Shown here: positions 8,958 to 17,564 of the stretch, one piece after another
Layout of the letters: each line of letters begins with the position of its first letter
How positions within the stretch are numbered: position 1 is the stretch's first letter
DNA from: Opitutaceae bacterium
GTDB lineage: Bacteria; Verrucomicrobiota; Verrucomicrobiia; Opitutales; Opitutaceae
Direction of reading: 5' to 3'
Length of the DNA stretch: 64,000 nucleotides
Assembly (NCBI GenBank): GCA_014376585.1
Contig: JACMRG010000255.1
Span: 1 to 64,000, forward strand
Made by a program: the position numbers and the translations under genes
The notes under the pieces: model-generated
Database searches by the model: none
What the model was told of the DNA's origin: nothing
The model's input: only the letters and a program-made list of their open reading frames with translations

Positions 8958-10175
8958 TCACACCCATGGCGTAAACGGCACCACCGTGCCCGCCGGGAAC
9001 TCATCCTGCTCCGCGGGTAATTCGACAAAGCCATCCGTGCCGACGAGCCCCGCGAAATCTCCCGAGGTGTTCACCGTTTCCGGCGAGGCCAGCAGTTCCG
9101 CGCGCGGTCCACTACTCAGCGTCACGGGCATCAGGCTCGCGAGCTTCGGCTTGAAAATCACCGGCGCCGCCAGCGCCGCCATGCGCGTTGCGGTCAGGGT
9201 CGCACCGCTCGCATGTGCCAGCGCCGGCAGCACGTAACGATGCAGGCAGGTGTAACTCGAAACGGGATTGCCCGGCAGCGCGAAGATCGGCGTCGCGCGT
9301 GCGCTCAGCCCAAACCAAAACGGTTTGCCCGGTCGCTGCGCCACGCCGTGAAAGATTTTCTTCACGCCTTGGCGCGTGAGTTCCTCGGGTAAAAAATCGA
9401 ATTTCCCCTTCGAGATGCCGCCCGTGATCAGCAGCACGTCGTATTCGGCGAGCAGGTGCCACAACAGGTGCTCGACCTCGTGCCGCACATCGCGCACGTG
9501 AAATCGCTCCACGCGCGGATAACCCGCCAGCGTGAGCGCCGCGCGCAACGCCTGATCGTTGCTCCGCCGGATCTGGTGCGGTGCCACGGCCGCCTCGACC
9601 TCCACCAACTCATCGCCGGTCGTCACGATCGCGATCCTCGGCGAGTGCGCGACCGTGAGCGTCGCATAGCCGCACGCCGCGGCCACCGCGATTTCGCGGC
9701 CCGTCAATCGCGTGCCGGCGCGCACGATCACGGTGCCGGCGCGATGATCGCTGCCGCGTCGATGGAGGGCGTTGCCCGCCGGAAATTCGCCCGCCGAATC
9801 GCTGCTCACCTTCATCGCGCCACCGGCCGTTACCTTCGTGGTTTCCTCGTAAGGCACGACGCAATCCGCGCCTGTCGGCAACACCGCGCCTGTCATGATC
9901 TCCACGCACGCTTCTGCTGCCGCGCCGAGCGTCCGCGGCACCATGCCCGCCGCTTGCACGCCCTCGATACGAAACGTCCGCGTGCCCGCCGCCAGCGCCG
10001 CCGCGCGCAACGCGTAGCCGTCCATCGTCACGCGATCAAACGGCGGCAGGTCGCGGTCCGCGCGCAGGTCCGCGCGCAACACCCGCCCGGTCACCGTCGC
10101 GAGCGGGCAGTCCTCCCGGTGAAACAGGGGAATGTTCTCGCGGATCAGCCGTTCGGCTTCGCTGGGGGTGAGCAT
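8958..10175 (-). CDS. moeA: Molybdopterin molybdenumtransferase
   Basis: MoeA inserts molybdate into adenylated molybdopterin, giving the active cofactor. The 405-residue protein has the family layout. The N-terminal linker region carries DRDLPPFDRVTMDGYALR, and the MPT-binding domain has IMTGAVLPTGADCVVPYEET. TTGDELVE and LLITGGISKGKFDFLPEELTRQGV follow, with GLPGNPVSS-like FALPGNPVSSYTCLHR near the end. It is the first gene of the leftward moe/moa run and is divergent from moaA, with 112 bp between the two starts. This spacer probably holds promoters for both, but no clear boxes or Moco riboswitch were recognised in it. Confidence 0.94.
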   Translation of the reverse strand: MLTPSEAERLIRENIPLFHREDCPLATVTGRVLRADLRADRDLPPFDRVTMDGYALRAAALAAGTRTFRIEGVQAAGMVPRTLGAAAEACVEIMTGAVLPTGADCVVPYEETTKVTAGGAMKVSSDSAGEFPAGNALHRRGSDHRAGTVIVRAGTRLTGREIAVAAACGYATLTVAHSPRIAIVTTGDELVEVEAAVAPHQIRRSNDQALRAALTLAGYPRVERFHVRDVRHEVEHLLWHLLAEYDVLLITGGISKGKFDFLPEELTRQGVKKIFHGVAQRPGKPFWFGLSARATPIFALPGNPVSSYTCLHRYVLPALAHASGATLTATRMAALAAPVIFKPKLASLMPVTLSSGPRAELLASPETVNTSGDFAGLVGTDGFVELPAEQDEFPAGTVVPFTPWV

Positions 10176-10287
10176 GGGGTGGTGGCGATGTTCGCTTCAC
10201 CGTTTGTTTCCGAGCGCCCGCGTCGGGGCGAACGAAAATTCGTCGTTTCCTTTGCTTCCTCGTCTTCGTCACATTCGTTGCTCTCCC

Positions 10288-11304
10288 ATGCCCGGCCCCC
10301 GTGATCAATTTCAGCGTCCGCTCCGTGATCTCCGCATCTCGGTCACGGATCGCTGCAATTTCCGCTGCCCCTACTGCATGCCGAAAGAGGTCTTCGGCCC
10401 CGGCCACGCCTTCCTGCGCGATCCGCAACTGATGTCGCTCGGCGAACTCACCCGCACCGCGAAGGCGTTCACCACTCTTGGCGTCGAAAAAATCCGCCTT
10501 ACGGGCGGAGAACCGCTTCTGCGCCCCGACGTTCCCGATCTCGTCGCCGCGCTCAAACACGACCTCGGCCTGCGCGACGTCGCCCTCACCACCAACGGTT
10601 GGCTCCTCGAAAAACTCGCGCCCGCCCTCCGCGTCGCCGGCCTCGACCGCGTCAACGTCTCCGTCGATTCCCTCGACGACATCACCGCCGGCAAACTCAA
10701 CGGCCTCGGCTTTAGCGTCGCCCGCGTCCTCCGCGGCATCGATGCCGCCGCCGCGCTCGGCCTGCCCGTGAAAATCAACTGCGTGATCCAGCGCGGCGTG
10801 AACGACGGCGAACTCCTCGAACTCTGCGACTACTTCCGCGCCCGTGGCCACGCGCTCCGCTTCATCGAGTTCATGGATGTCGGCAACACCAACCGCTGGA
10901 GCGCCGAGCGCGTCGTGCCCGCCCGTGAACTCGTCGCCCGCATCGGCGAAAAATGGTCGCTCGAACCCGTCGGCCCCGCCTATCGCGGCGAGGTCGCCTC
11001 GCGCTACCGCTACACCGACGGTCGCGGCGAAATCGGTCTGATCAGCTCCGTCACCGAGCCATTCTGCCGCGACTGCCACCGCGCGCGTCTCTCCGCCGAC
11101 GGCAAACTCTTCACCTGCCTCTTTGCCTCGCTCGGTTGGGATGTGCTCGGCTGCCTCCGCGCCGGCGCCGACGACAGCGAACTCGCCGCCTACCTCGCCC
11201 GCATCTGGCGTGGCCGCGAAGACCGCTACAGCGACGAACGCGCCGGCCTCCTCGCCGCCGGCGAATTCCGCGCGAAGATCGTGATGAGCTATATCGGCGG
11301 TTGA
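10288..11304 (+). CDS. moaA: GTP 3',8-cyclase (radical SAM)
   Basis: MoaA makes the first molybdenum cofactor intermediate from GTP by radical chemistry. The start at ATG 10288 (MPGPRDQFQRPLRDLRISVT) gives 338 residues. The radical SAM cluster motif CNFRCPYC is near residue 23, KIRLTGGEPLLR supplies the SAM site, and the second cluster is formed by FCRDCHR with a later cysteine in KLFTC. The protein ends YIGG, matching the C-terminal double glycine needed by MoaA. It is divergent from moeA and followed by a VapBC pair. Confidence 0.94.
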   Translation: MPGPRDQFQRPLRDLRISVTDRCNFRCPYCMPKEVFGPGHAFLRDPQLMSLGELTRTAKAFTTLGVEKIRLTGGEPLLRPDVPDLVAALKHDLGLRDVALTTNGWLLEKLAPALRVAGLDRVNVSVDSLDDITAGKLNGLGFSVARVLRGIDAAAALGLPVKINCVIQRGVNDGELLELCDYFRARGHALRFIEFMDVGNTNRWSAERVVPARELVARIGEKWSLEPVGPAYRGEVASRYRYTDGRGEIGLISSVTEPFCRDCHRARLSADGKLFTCLFASLGWDVLGCLRAGADDSELAAYLARIWRGREDRYSDERAGLLAAGEFRAKIVMSYIGG

Positions 11305-11355
11305 GACCAAATCCGCGACTTGCCCACACCTCGGAGCCGCATTTTGTGTGTAGCC

Positions 11356-11559
11356 ATGAAACGCACCAACATTGTCCTCGACCAGACTCTCGTGCGCCAA
11401 GGCTTGAAACACACCGGCCTGAAAACCCGGCGCGCCTTGGTTCATCACGCACTGACCGAACTGGTGCGGCGTGAACAACAGCTCGGTTTTCTCGCGCTCA
11501 AAGGCAAAGTGGGGTGGTCCGGTGACCTCGGTCGGATGCGGGCCAAACGCTTCGCATGA
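11356..11559 (+). CDS. vapB: VapB-type antitoxin
   Basis: This 67-residue protein (MKRTNIVLDQTLVRQGLKHT, then GLKTRRALVHHALTELVRRE) has the ribbon-helix-helix layout of type II VapB antitoxins (DUF2191-like). The C-terminal tail (GDLGRMRAKRF) would wrap around the toxin. It overlaps the downstream PIN toxin by four bases (ATGA at 11556-11559), the usual coupling of such pairs. It should neutralise the toxin and repress its own promoter. Confidence 0.85.
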   Translation: MKRTNIVLDQTLVRQGLKHTGLKTRRALVHHALTELVRREQQLGFLALKGKVGWSGDLGRMRAKRFA

Positions 11560-11948
11560 AGGTGTTGGTCGATTCGACCGTCTGGATTGATTTCCTGCGC
11601 GGCCGCGCGACATCGCAGACGGCGAGACTGGAGCAATGCCTGCACAGCCGCGACGACCTCTGTTGCTGTGGCTTTGTCCTGGCGGAAGTCTTGCAGGGCG
11701 TCCGCACCGAATCCGAATACGTCGCCACCAAGCGCCAATTTGAAACCCTGGTTTATCTGGAGGCCGACCGCTCCACGTTTGAATTGGGCGCCACGATCTA
11801 TCGCGAACTACGTCGCAAGGGTGTCTCCATCCGAAACTCCATCGACTGCCTTATCGCCGCCGTCGTGATTCAGCATGGCGTTCACCTACTGGAAAACGAC
11901 CGCGACTATCGTTTCATCGACCAGCACTACCCGCTCGATCGACTTTAA
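11556..11948 (+). CDS. vapC: VapC-type PIN-domain toxin
   Basis: This 130-residue PIN-domain ribonuclease has acidic residues in the expected places: D in VLVDSTVWIDFLRG at the start, E in GFVLAEVLQGV, D in RNSIDCLIAAVVI and D in LLENDRDYRFI. Such toxins cut tRNA or rRNA when the antitoxin is degraded. The gene starts inside the last codons of vapB, and its stop overlaps the convergent gmk stop by four bases. It appears intact. Confidence 0.88.
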   Translation: MKVLVDSTVWIDFLRGRATSQTARLEQCLHSRDDLCCCGFVLAEVLQGVRTESEYVATKRQFETLVYLEADRSTFELGATIYRELRRKGVSIRNSIDCLIAAVVIQHGVHLLENDRDYRFIDQHYPLDRL

Positions 11949-12562
11949 GCCGCCCGCGCCCGCGCGATGGCCAAAATCTTCAGCAGCGCGGCGAAATCTT
12001 CGTTGCGCGAGGCGCTGTGGATCACGAACTCGAACTTCGGCGCTTCCAGCAGCTCGGCCTCGGCCGTGGCCATCCGACGCGCGATTTCCGCATCGTCGTC
12101 CTGACCTCGTCCGCGGATGCGCGCCACGAGTTGTTCGTGATCGAGGAGAATAAAAATCGCCGCCATCGCGCGTTTGAGGGCGGGGGACTGTTCCGCCGCG
12201 CGACGCAGGCTGTCCACGCCCTGCACGTCGAGATTGATTGCGAGACTCTGCCCGCGTGAAAGCGGCTCGATCACGCTGGCTTTCAGCGTGCCATAGCGCC
12301 GTTCGCCGTGGACCCACGCCCACTCGAGGAACTCACCCGCTGCGATCTTCGCATCAAACTGCGCCGGCGTGAGAAAATGATAATGCACGCCGTTCACCTC
12401 GCCCGGCCGCGGCGCGCGCGTAGTCGTCGTGATGACGCGCTCAAAACCCGGCACCTCGTGCACGACCCGGTCGCACAGCGTGCTCTTGCCCGAGCCCGCC
12501 GGGCCCGCGAGGACGAGGAGCGCCGGCGCGTTGTTGGTGGAAGTAGAAGAGGGGACCGACAT
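11945..12562 (-). CDS. gmk: Guanylate kinase
   Basis: Gmk phosphorylates GMP to GDP with ATP, in nucleotide metabolism. The start at 12562 (MSVPSSTSTNNAPALLVLAG) gives 205 residues. The P-loop GPAGSGKST is followed by FERVITTTTRAPRPGEVNGVHYHFL, the GMP-binding region, and then FLEWAWVHGERRYGT. The C-terminal helices read HSASRNEDFAALLKIL. An in-frame extension upstream to 12631 lacks family similarity. Its stop overlaps that of the convergent vapC by four bases. Confidence 0.93.
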   Translation of the reverse strand: MSVPSSTSTNNAPALLVLAGPAGSGKSTLCDRVVHEVPGFERVITTTTRAPRPGEVNGVHYHFLTPAQFDAKIAAGEFLEWAWVHGERRYGTLKASVIEPLSRGQSLAINLDVQGVDSLRRAAEQSPALKRAMAAIFILLDHEQLVARIRGRGQDDDAEIARRMATAEAELLEAPKFEFVIHSASRNEDFAALLKILAIARARAA

Positions 12563-12606
12563 GCGAAAATTAAAAGTCTGCGTTCCGAATCGCTCCGCGC
12601 CGTCGC

Positions 12607-13146
12607 TCAGTAGGTGAACGCCACGATGCACAATAGCAGTCCGTAGCCCGCCGCCACGCCGCCCGCGATCTTAGCTCGGCCCGGCACCACGAAGAGCCAG
12701 TTCAACCAGTCGCGCATGCGCCAGGGTTGCGCACCGAGCCAGATCGCCGCCGCGATCGCGACATAAACGAGGCTCACCATGAGCAGCCGCTGCGGCTTGG
12801 CCCACTCCATGTAGGCCGGTTCGAGGAGCGGCGTCGCGCCCAGCAAAATGATCGCACACAGCCCGCGCACCGATAGGAAATCCGGCACGCACTTAAATGC
12901 CAGCACCGCCACGATCAGAAAGCCCACGAAGAGCAGTTTCCGATACTCGCCCATGTCAGCCATCGAGAGATTCCAGATATTAAACAAAAACCAAGCCGCG
13001 CCCGTGCCGAAGAAAACGTAGGTCGCCGCCGTGGAGCGCGGCAACGATTTCAGCGCCGCACCGACCATCGAGTTGCCGAGCAGAAGCGGCACGCCCAGCA
13101 CGAGCAAGATGAGGCCGGGAATGAGAGTGGCGACAGTGAGTGACAT
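12607..13146 (-). CDS. Integral membrane protein of unknown function
   Basis: This 179-residue protein has about six hydrophobic segments: near residues 5-25 (LIPGLILLVLGVPLLLG), 40-60, 70-90, 95-110, 120-137 and 155-178. It lies between gmk and miaB on the same strand (39 bp after miaB, 44 bp before gmk), so the three are probably one transcription unit. No family was recognised and no catalytic motif stands out. Confidence 0.75.
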   Translation of the reverse strand: MSLTVATLIPGLILLVLGVPLLLGNSMVGAALKSLPRSTAATYVFFGTGAAWFLFNIWNLSMADMGEYRKLLFVGFLIVAVLAFKCVPDFLSVRGLCAIILLGATPLLEPAYMEWAKPQRLLMVSLVYVAIAAAIWLGAQPWRMRDWLNWLFVVPGRAKIAGGVAAGYGLLLCIVAFTY

Positions 13147-13185
13147 CGTGAAAATAGGGATTTGAGGGAGGATGGTGCGGTGCGC

Positions 13186-14607
13186 TTACGCTTCGACGCC
13201 GCACAAGACCAGCTCGCCGTAGAGCGTGCTGACGCTCGCACGCTCGATGAGCAGTGGCACGAGCTGGCCAATCAGGCGCGGATTCGCATCAAAGATGCAC
13301 ACCCGGTTGCCGCGCGTGCGGCCGGTGAATTTCTTGCCCGTCTTATCCGGCCCCTCGACGAGCACTTCCTCGACCTTGCCAACCAAGGTGGCGTTACGGC
13401 GCACAGAATTTTTTTGGAGCAGCCCGAGCAGGGTGGCGTTGCGCGCCTCCTTTACGTCGTCGGAAATCTGGTCGCCCATCACCGCCGCCGGCGTGCCGCT
13501 GCGAATCGAGTATTTGAAGACGTAGGCCATGTCGTAGTTGGCCCGTTCAAAAAGATCGCGCGTCTGCTCGAACTCCTCGTCCGTCTCACCCGGGAAACCC
13601 ACGATGATATCCGTCGAGAAATACATGTCCGGCCGCACGGCGCGCAACGCCTCGACAATCTCGAAATAACGCTCGCGCGTATACGGCCGGTTCATCGCGC
13701 GCAGGATGCGGTTGCTGCCCGACTGCATCGGCAGATGCACGTAGCCGCACAATTTCGGCATCCGCCCATAGGCCTCGACGAGATCCTGCTTAAACCCGCG
13801 CGGGTGAGGCGACGTGAACCGAATCCGCTCGATCCCCTCGATGGCATGCACGCGGTCGAGCAGCTGCACGAACGGCGAAATCCCCTCCGTGTGCACGTAG
13901 TCGCGCCGCCCGTAGCTCGTCACGATCTGCCCGAGCAACGTCACTTCGCGCACACCGCGGTCCGCCAGCGCCCGGCACTCGGCGACGATGTCGTTCATCG
14001 GCCGCGAGCGTTCATCGCCGCGGGTTTTCGGCACGATGCAGAACGCGCAATCCATGTTGCACCCCTGTTGAATGGAAACGAAAGCGCTGATCTGCGGCGG
14101 CACGTCCGCGTCCATGGCAACGTCTCCGTCCGCGCCCGCCGCCGCCGCGGCTGCATCCTGGGTCAGCACGTGGTCGCGAATCGTATTTTGTGAACCCACT
14201 TCTTCGGCGATATCCACAATGCTGCTCGCGATGGGCACTCCCGCCGCCCGCGCCGCGCGGATGTTGTCCAAGTAATCCGGCACCTGGTGAAATTTTTGCG
14301 TGCCCACGATCAGGTCCACGTCCGGCAACTTATCCAGCAGCTCGGCCCCGCGGTTCTGCGCCATGCAACCCAGGATCCCCAACACAAAGTCCGGCTGCTT
14401 GCGTTTGCGATGCGCAATGTTCGCCGCCTTGCCGATCGCCTTCTGCTCCGCTGCGTCACGCACGCTGCAGGTGTTGAGCAGCAACACGTCGCAATCGTCC
14501 TCGCTCGCCACGATCCGGTAGCCCCGCGCACGCAACATCGCCGCAACCGCCTCGCTGTCGCGCTCGTTCATCTGGCACCCGTAGGTTTTGATGTGGACCC
14601 GATTCAT
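13186..14607 (-). CDS. miaB: tRNA-2-methylthio-N6-dimethylallyladenosine synthase
   Basis: MiaB adds a methylthio group to i6A37 of tRNAs reading UNN codons, using two iron-sulfur clusters and SAM. The start at 14607 gives MNRVHIKTYGCQMNERDSE and 473 residues. The UPF0004 domain has cysteines in TYGCQMN, LNTCSVR and GILGCMAQ. The radical SAM motif is CNMDCAFC in SIQQGCNMDCAFCIVPKTRG. The TRAM domain is at the end (GRTRGNRVCIF). Oddly, between the two domains lies an alanine/aspartate-rich stretch (AAAAAAGADGDVAMDADVPP) not usual for the family. Confidence 0.93.
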   Translation of the reverse strand: MNRVHIKTYGCQMNERDSEAVAAMLRARGYRIVASEDDCDVLLLNTCSVRDAAEQKAIGKAANIAHRKRKQPDFVLGILGCMAQNRGAELLDKLPDVDLIVGTQKFHQVPDYLDNIRAARAAGVPIASSIVDIAEEVGSQNTIRDHVLTQDAAAAAAGADGDVAMDADVPPQISAFVSIQQGCNMDCAFCIVPKTRGDERSRPMNDIVAECRALADRGVREVTLLGQIVTSYGRRDYVHTEGISPFVQLLDRVHAIEGIERIRFTSPHPRGFKQDLVEAYGRMPKLCGYVHLPMQSGSNRILRAMNRPYTRERYFEIVEALRAVRPDMYFSTDIIVGFPGETDEEFEQTRDLFERANYDMAYVFKYSIRSGTPAAVMGDQISDDVKEARNATLLGLLQKNSVRRNATLVGKVEEVLVEGPDKTGKKFTGRTRGNRVCIFDANPRLIGQLVPLLIERASVSTLYGELVLCGVEA

Positions 14608-14831
14608 CCGTGGGAGGGCTTTAAGTAAACGCCCTTCCCCGAGGGTCAAACGGGAAACCGTCCGCACGGTCCCATCTCGGTGGCCGCGGCCATTTCGAAT
14701 ACGCCGCCAGCGAGCTGAGTTACCCTACGGAAACTCTAGGTTCCTCACTGGTCTCATCGCTAGACTCACGCTGGACTTATCTCTACGAAGTTCTTGACCT
14801 ATCACTGGACTCATACTTGCCTTACTCCGCC

Positions 14832-15842
14832 ATGGCCTTCGCTCCCCAGTTCACCGTCACCGCCCGCCTCCTGCGGGAGCTGGAGACCATTGCCGACCTC
14901 AGGGCCAAGATCGCCTCCGCCGCCATCCAGGTCACCTGGACGCCCCGCCTCCAACAGGACAGCCGCCAGCGCGGCGCCCACGCCTCCACCGCCATCGAGG
15001 GCAACCCCCTCACGCTGGCCGAAGTCCGCGCGCTGGAGGGCGGCGCCCCGCTGCCCGACCACACCGAGCGTGCCCAGCGCGAAGTCCTCAACTACTTCGC
15101 CAGCCTCCGTTGGGTCGAGAAACGCGCCAAGCAGCCCAAGCCCATCACTCACGAGGACATCTTCCGCCTGCACCAGTTACTCGCCGGCGGCGTCATGGAC
15201 CAGGGCGAGACCGGCCTCTACCGCACCATCGCCGTGCGCGTCGGCAAACACCTGCCGCCCGCGCCCGACATGGTCTCCGGCCTCATGCGCGAACTCCTCG
15301 CCTGGTGGAACGGCCCCAGCGCCGAGTGGTCGCCCGTGCTCACTTCCGCGATCCTTCACTATCAGTTCGAGGCCATCCACCCCTTCGCCGACGGCAACGG
15401 CCGCGCCGGCCGGATGCTCGCGCTCTGGGAACTCTACCGCCGCGGCTTCGACACCCACCACATCTTCTCCATCGACGAATTCTACGGCGAAGACCGCCCG
15501 CGCTACTACGCCGGCCTCGCCGCCGTGCCCGGCTCCGGCGGCGATCTCACCGCGTGGCTCGAATATACCACCGAGGGCGTGCGCACGACCCTCGAGCGCG
15601 TCTGGCTGCGCGTGCAACAGCTCGCCGCCAAATCCGGCCCGAAGAAAACCGTCCTTCGCCCCAGCCAGGAAAAGCTTCTCCGACTCCTCCGCGACCACCA
15701 CGCCGGCCTCGCCCCCGCGGAGATCTGGACGGCCCTCGCCGTCACCAAGCAAGGCGCCGCCCACATCCTCGCTCCACTGTTAAAAACCGAACTCATCAAA
15801 CGCGTCGGCACCCGCAAAAACGGCCGCTACCTCCTCGCGTAA
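14832..15842 (+). CDS. Fic-domain protein with N-terminal autoinhibitory motif
   Basis: This is a 336-residue Fic protein. Such enzymes usually transfer AMP from ATP to a target hydroxyl. The catalytic motif HPFADGNGRAGR is at residues 183-194. An inhibitory (S/T)xxxEGN motif, STAIEGN, is at residues 52-58, placing it in the class with the inhibition helix before the Fic core. ETGLYRTIAVRVG (127-139) is the flap region. The last 80 residues contain a likely winged helix (RPSQEKLLRLLRDHHAGLAP, then AEIWTALAVTKQGA), a common C-terminal addition. It stands alone without a separate antitoxin, consistent with built-in inhibition. The target is unknown. Confidence 0.88.
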   Translation: MAFAPQFTVTARLLRELETIADLRAKIASAAIQVTWTPRLQQDSRQRGAHASTAIEGNPLTLAEVRALEGGAPLPDHTERAQREVLNYFASLRWVEKRAKQPKPITHEDIFRLHQLLAGGVMDQGETGLYRTIAVRVGKHLPPAPDMVSGLMRELLAWWNGPSAEWSPVLTSAILHYQFEAIHPFADGNGRAGRMLALWELYRRGFDTHHIFSIDEFYGEDRPRYYAGLAAVPGSGGDLTAWLEYTTEGVRTTLERVWLRVQQLAAKSGPKKTVLRPSQEKLLRLLRDHHAGLAPAEIWTALAVTKQGAAHILAPLLKTELIKRVGTRKNGRYLLA

Positions 15843-15872
15843 AACGCCCCGCCCAACCACGTTTTCACCGCC

Positions 15873-17267
15873 ATGCGCCGCCTTTTCCGCACCCTCGCGC
15901 TCGTTCCGTTTCTCCTTGCCGGCATCCACGCCGCTGAACCCACCTCCACCCCCTCCGCGCCCGAAGCTCTCCTCCTCGTGGTCGGCGACCAACACTCCGC
16001 CTACGAACGCACCGCCCAACTCGTCGCCCACGTGGACCGCCTCCGCTCCGCCCACCCCGGCGTGCCGTTCGCCATTCTCATCAACGGCGACTCCCTCGAA
16101 TACGGCAACGTCGTCGCCCGCCGCAGCGCCGGCGCCATCGACTTCGCGATGTTTGCCGCGCTCGCCCGCCGCGTCCCCACCATCCTCAACCTCGGCAACC
16201 ACGAGCCCGAGTTCTACGCCGTGGACGACACCGTCGCCCGCATCCAGGCCACCGGCGTCACCGTCATCAGTAACCTCCTCAACCGCGCCACCCAAAAACC
16301 CTTCGCCCCCGCCTCGACCCGCCTCCGTCTCGGCGCCCGCGAAGCCACCGTCGTCGGCCTCGCCACCGACAAACTCTCCACCTACCGCGCCGCCATCCGC
16401 CCCTCGCTCGACCTCGCCGACCCCGTCGTGTGGGCCAAAGCCAACCTTCTCGCGCTTTTCGCTCCGCCCACTTCAGGTCCCACCCCGCTGCCGATCCTCC
16501 TCACCCACACCGGCATCACCGCCGACCGCGCCCTCCTCGAACTCATTCCAGACGGCACTCTCTTCGCCGGCGCGCACGACCACCTCCGCTTCGCCCACCA
16601 AGCCGGCCGCACCGTCTATTTCCACTCCGGCTCGTGGAACGACGGCTACTCCCTCGCCGCTCTTCGCATCGACCCCGCCGGCAAACCTCAGTGGACCGTC
16701 GAACAATTCCCCCTCGCCGCCGCCGATCCCGCCGACCCTGAACTCGCCGCCCTCATCACCAAAACCTCCGCGCAACACCTCACGCCCTCAGACCTCGCCG
16801 TCCTCGGCCGCAATCCCACTCCCGCCGCCCTTGCGCCCGCCGACGCCGCCCGCTTCGTCGTCGCTGCCCTCGGCCACGCCGCCCTCGCCGACGCCGCCGT
16901 GATCGGCGCCACCACCTTTGGCGCCGGCCTCCCCGGCGGCGACGTAACCCGCTTCGCCCTCGACGCCTGCGTGCGCTTCGACGGCACCATTTTCATCGCC
17001 GAAATCACCGGCACTGAACTCGCGGCGGTCCTCGACAAATCAAACCAAGACCCCGCCACCCCGCTCGCCGCCCGCCGCGGCGAAAACCTCGTCGCCGTCG
17101 GCCCCAGCGGGCCCTTCGACCCCGCCCGCCGCTACCGCCTCGCCACCACCGACTGGGCCGCCAAAAACGCCCGCACCTACTTCGGCTCCGACACCCTTGC
17201 GTTCACCGAGCACCCCACGCTCCACCTCAAAGCCCTCGTCACCGCCGCCCTCCGCCCCGGCCCCTAA
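15873..17267 (+). CDS. Secreted metallophosphatase, 5'-nucleotidase type
   Basis: This 464-residue protein begins with a signal peptide (MRRLFRTLALVPFLLAGIHA). The calcineurin-like domain shows the metal motifs in order: VVGDQHSAY, INGDSLEYG, NLGNHEPEF, LTHTG and GAHDHLRF. The C-terminal part (about residue 310 on) matches the 5'-nucleotidase C-domain layout, with VTRFALDACVRFDGTIFIAEITG and RYRLATTDW. It probably hydrolyses nucleotides or related phosphomonoesters in the periplasm. The first motif has GDQH rather than the common DxHG. Only 30 bp separate it from the Fic gene. Confidence 0.8.
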   Translation: MRRLFRTLALVPFLLAGIHAAEPTSTPSAPEALLLVVGDQHSAYERTAQLVAHVDRLRSAHPGVPFAILINGDSLEYGNVVARRSAGAIDFAMFAALARRVPTILNLGNHEPEFYAVDDTVARIQATGVTVISNLLNRATQKPFAPASTRLRLGAREATVVGLATDKLSTYRAAIRPSLDLADPVVWAKANLLALFAPPTSGPTPLPILLTHTGITADRALLELIPDGTLFAGAHDHLRFAHQAGRTVYFHSGSWNDGYSLAALRIDPAGKPQWTVEQFPLAAADPADPELAALITKTSAQHLTPSDLAVLGRNPTPAALAPADAARFVVAALGHAALADAAVIGATTFGAGLPGGDVTRFALDACVRFDGTIFIAEITGTELAAVLDKSNQDPATPLAARRGENLVAVGPSGPFDPARRYRLATTDWAAKNARTYFGSDTLAFTEHPTLHLKALVTAALRPGP

Positions 17268-17272
17268 AGTGG

Positions 17273-17291
17273 CTGCGGCATCCTGCCGCAG
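17273..17291. repeat. Short palindrome after the metallophosphatase gene
   Basis: CTGCGGCA-TCC-TGCCGCAG forms a perfect 8-bp stem starting 6 bases after the stop codon. There is no T-run, so it is not a standard terminator. It resembles the other stop-proximal palindromes in the window. Confidence 0.55.
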
Positions 17292-17564
17292 TTCCCCCGC
17301 CGATTCCCCCCATCGCAAAATGCGTCAGCGTTTCGTGCATTCTCCGCCCGCTCTAAACCCTCCGAAATTTTAGCCACCAAAAGCACAAAAATTCCCCCTC
17401 GGCTCCGTCCCGAATCCCCCTCGCGCCCATAGGCGCCACGCACCCTCCGCCGCAGCTAGCCCGCCCCGTGCGCCTTTTTGCGGCCGTGACTTCGTCTCCA
17501 GCCCGTGTGCCCTGCACAAATCCCCACCGCACTTTCCTCCGCCGCACCTGTCGCTCTCCCAGTC

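Noticed and set aside
10176-10287. Possible molybdenum cofactor riboswitch between moeA and moaA
   Set aside because: The conserved Moco RNA elements could not be recognised by eye. A covariance search would be needed.
10036-11613. Long minus-strand frame over moaA and vapB
   Set aside because: It spans two well-supported plus-strand genes and has no recognisable domain.
14700-14831. Series of similar short words (GGACTCA, AGACTCA, GGACTTA) upstream of the Fic gene
   Set aside because: The spacing is irregular and the matches are short. It is not convincing as an operator array or CRISPR-like repeat.
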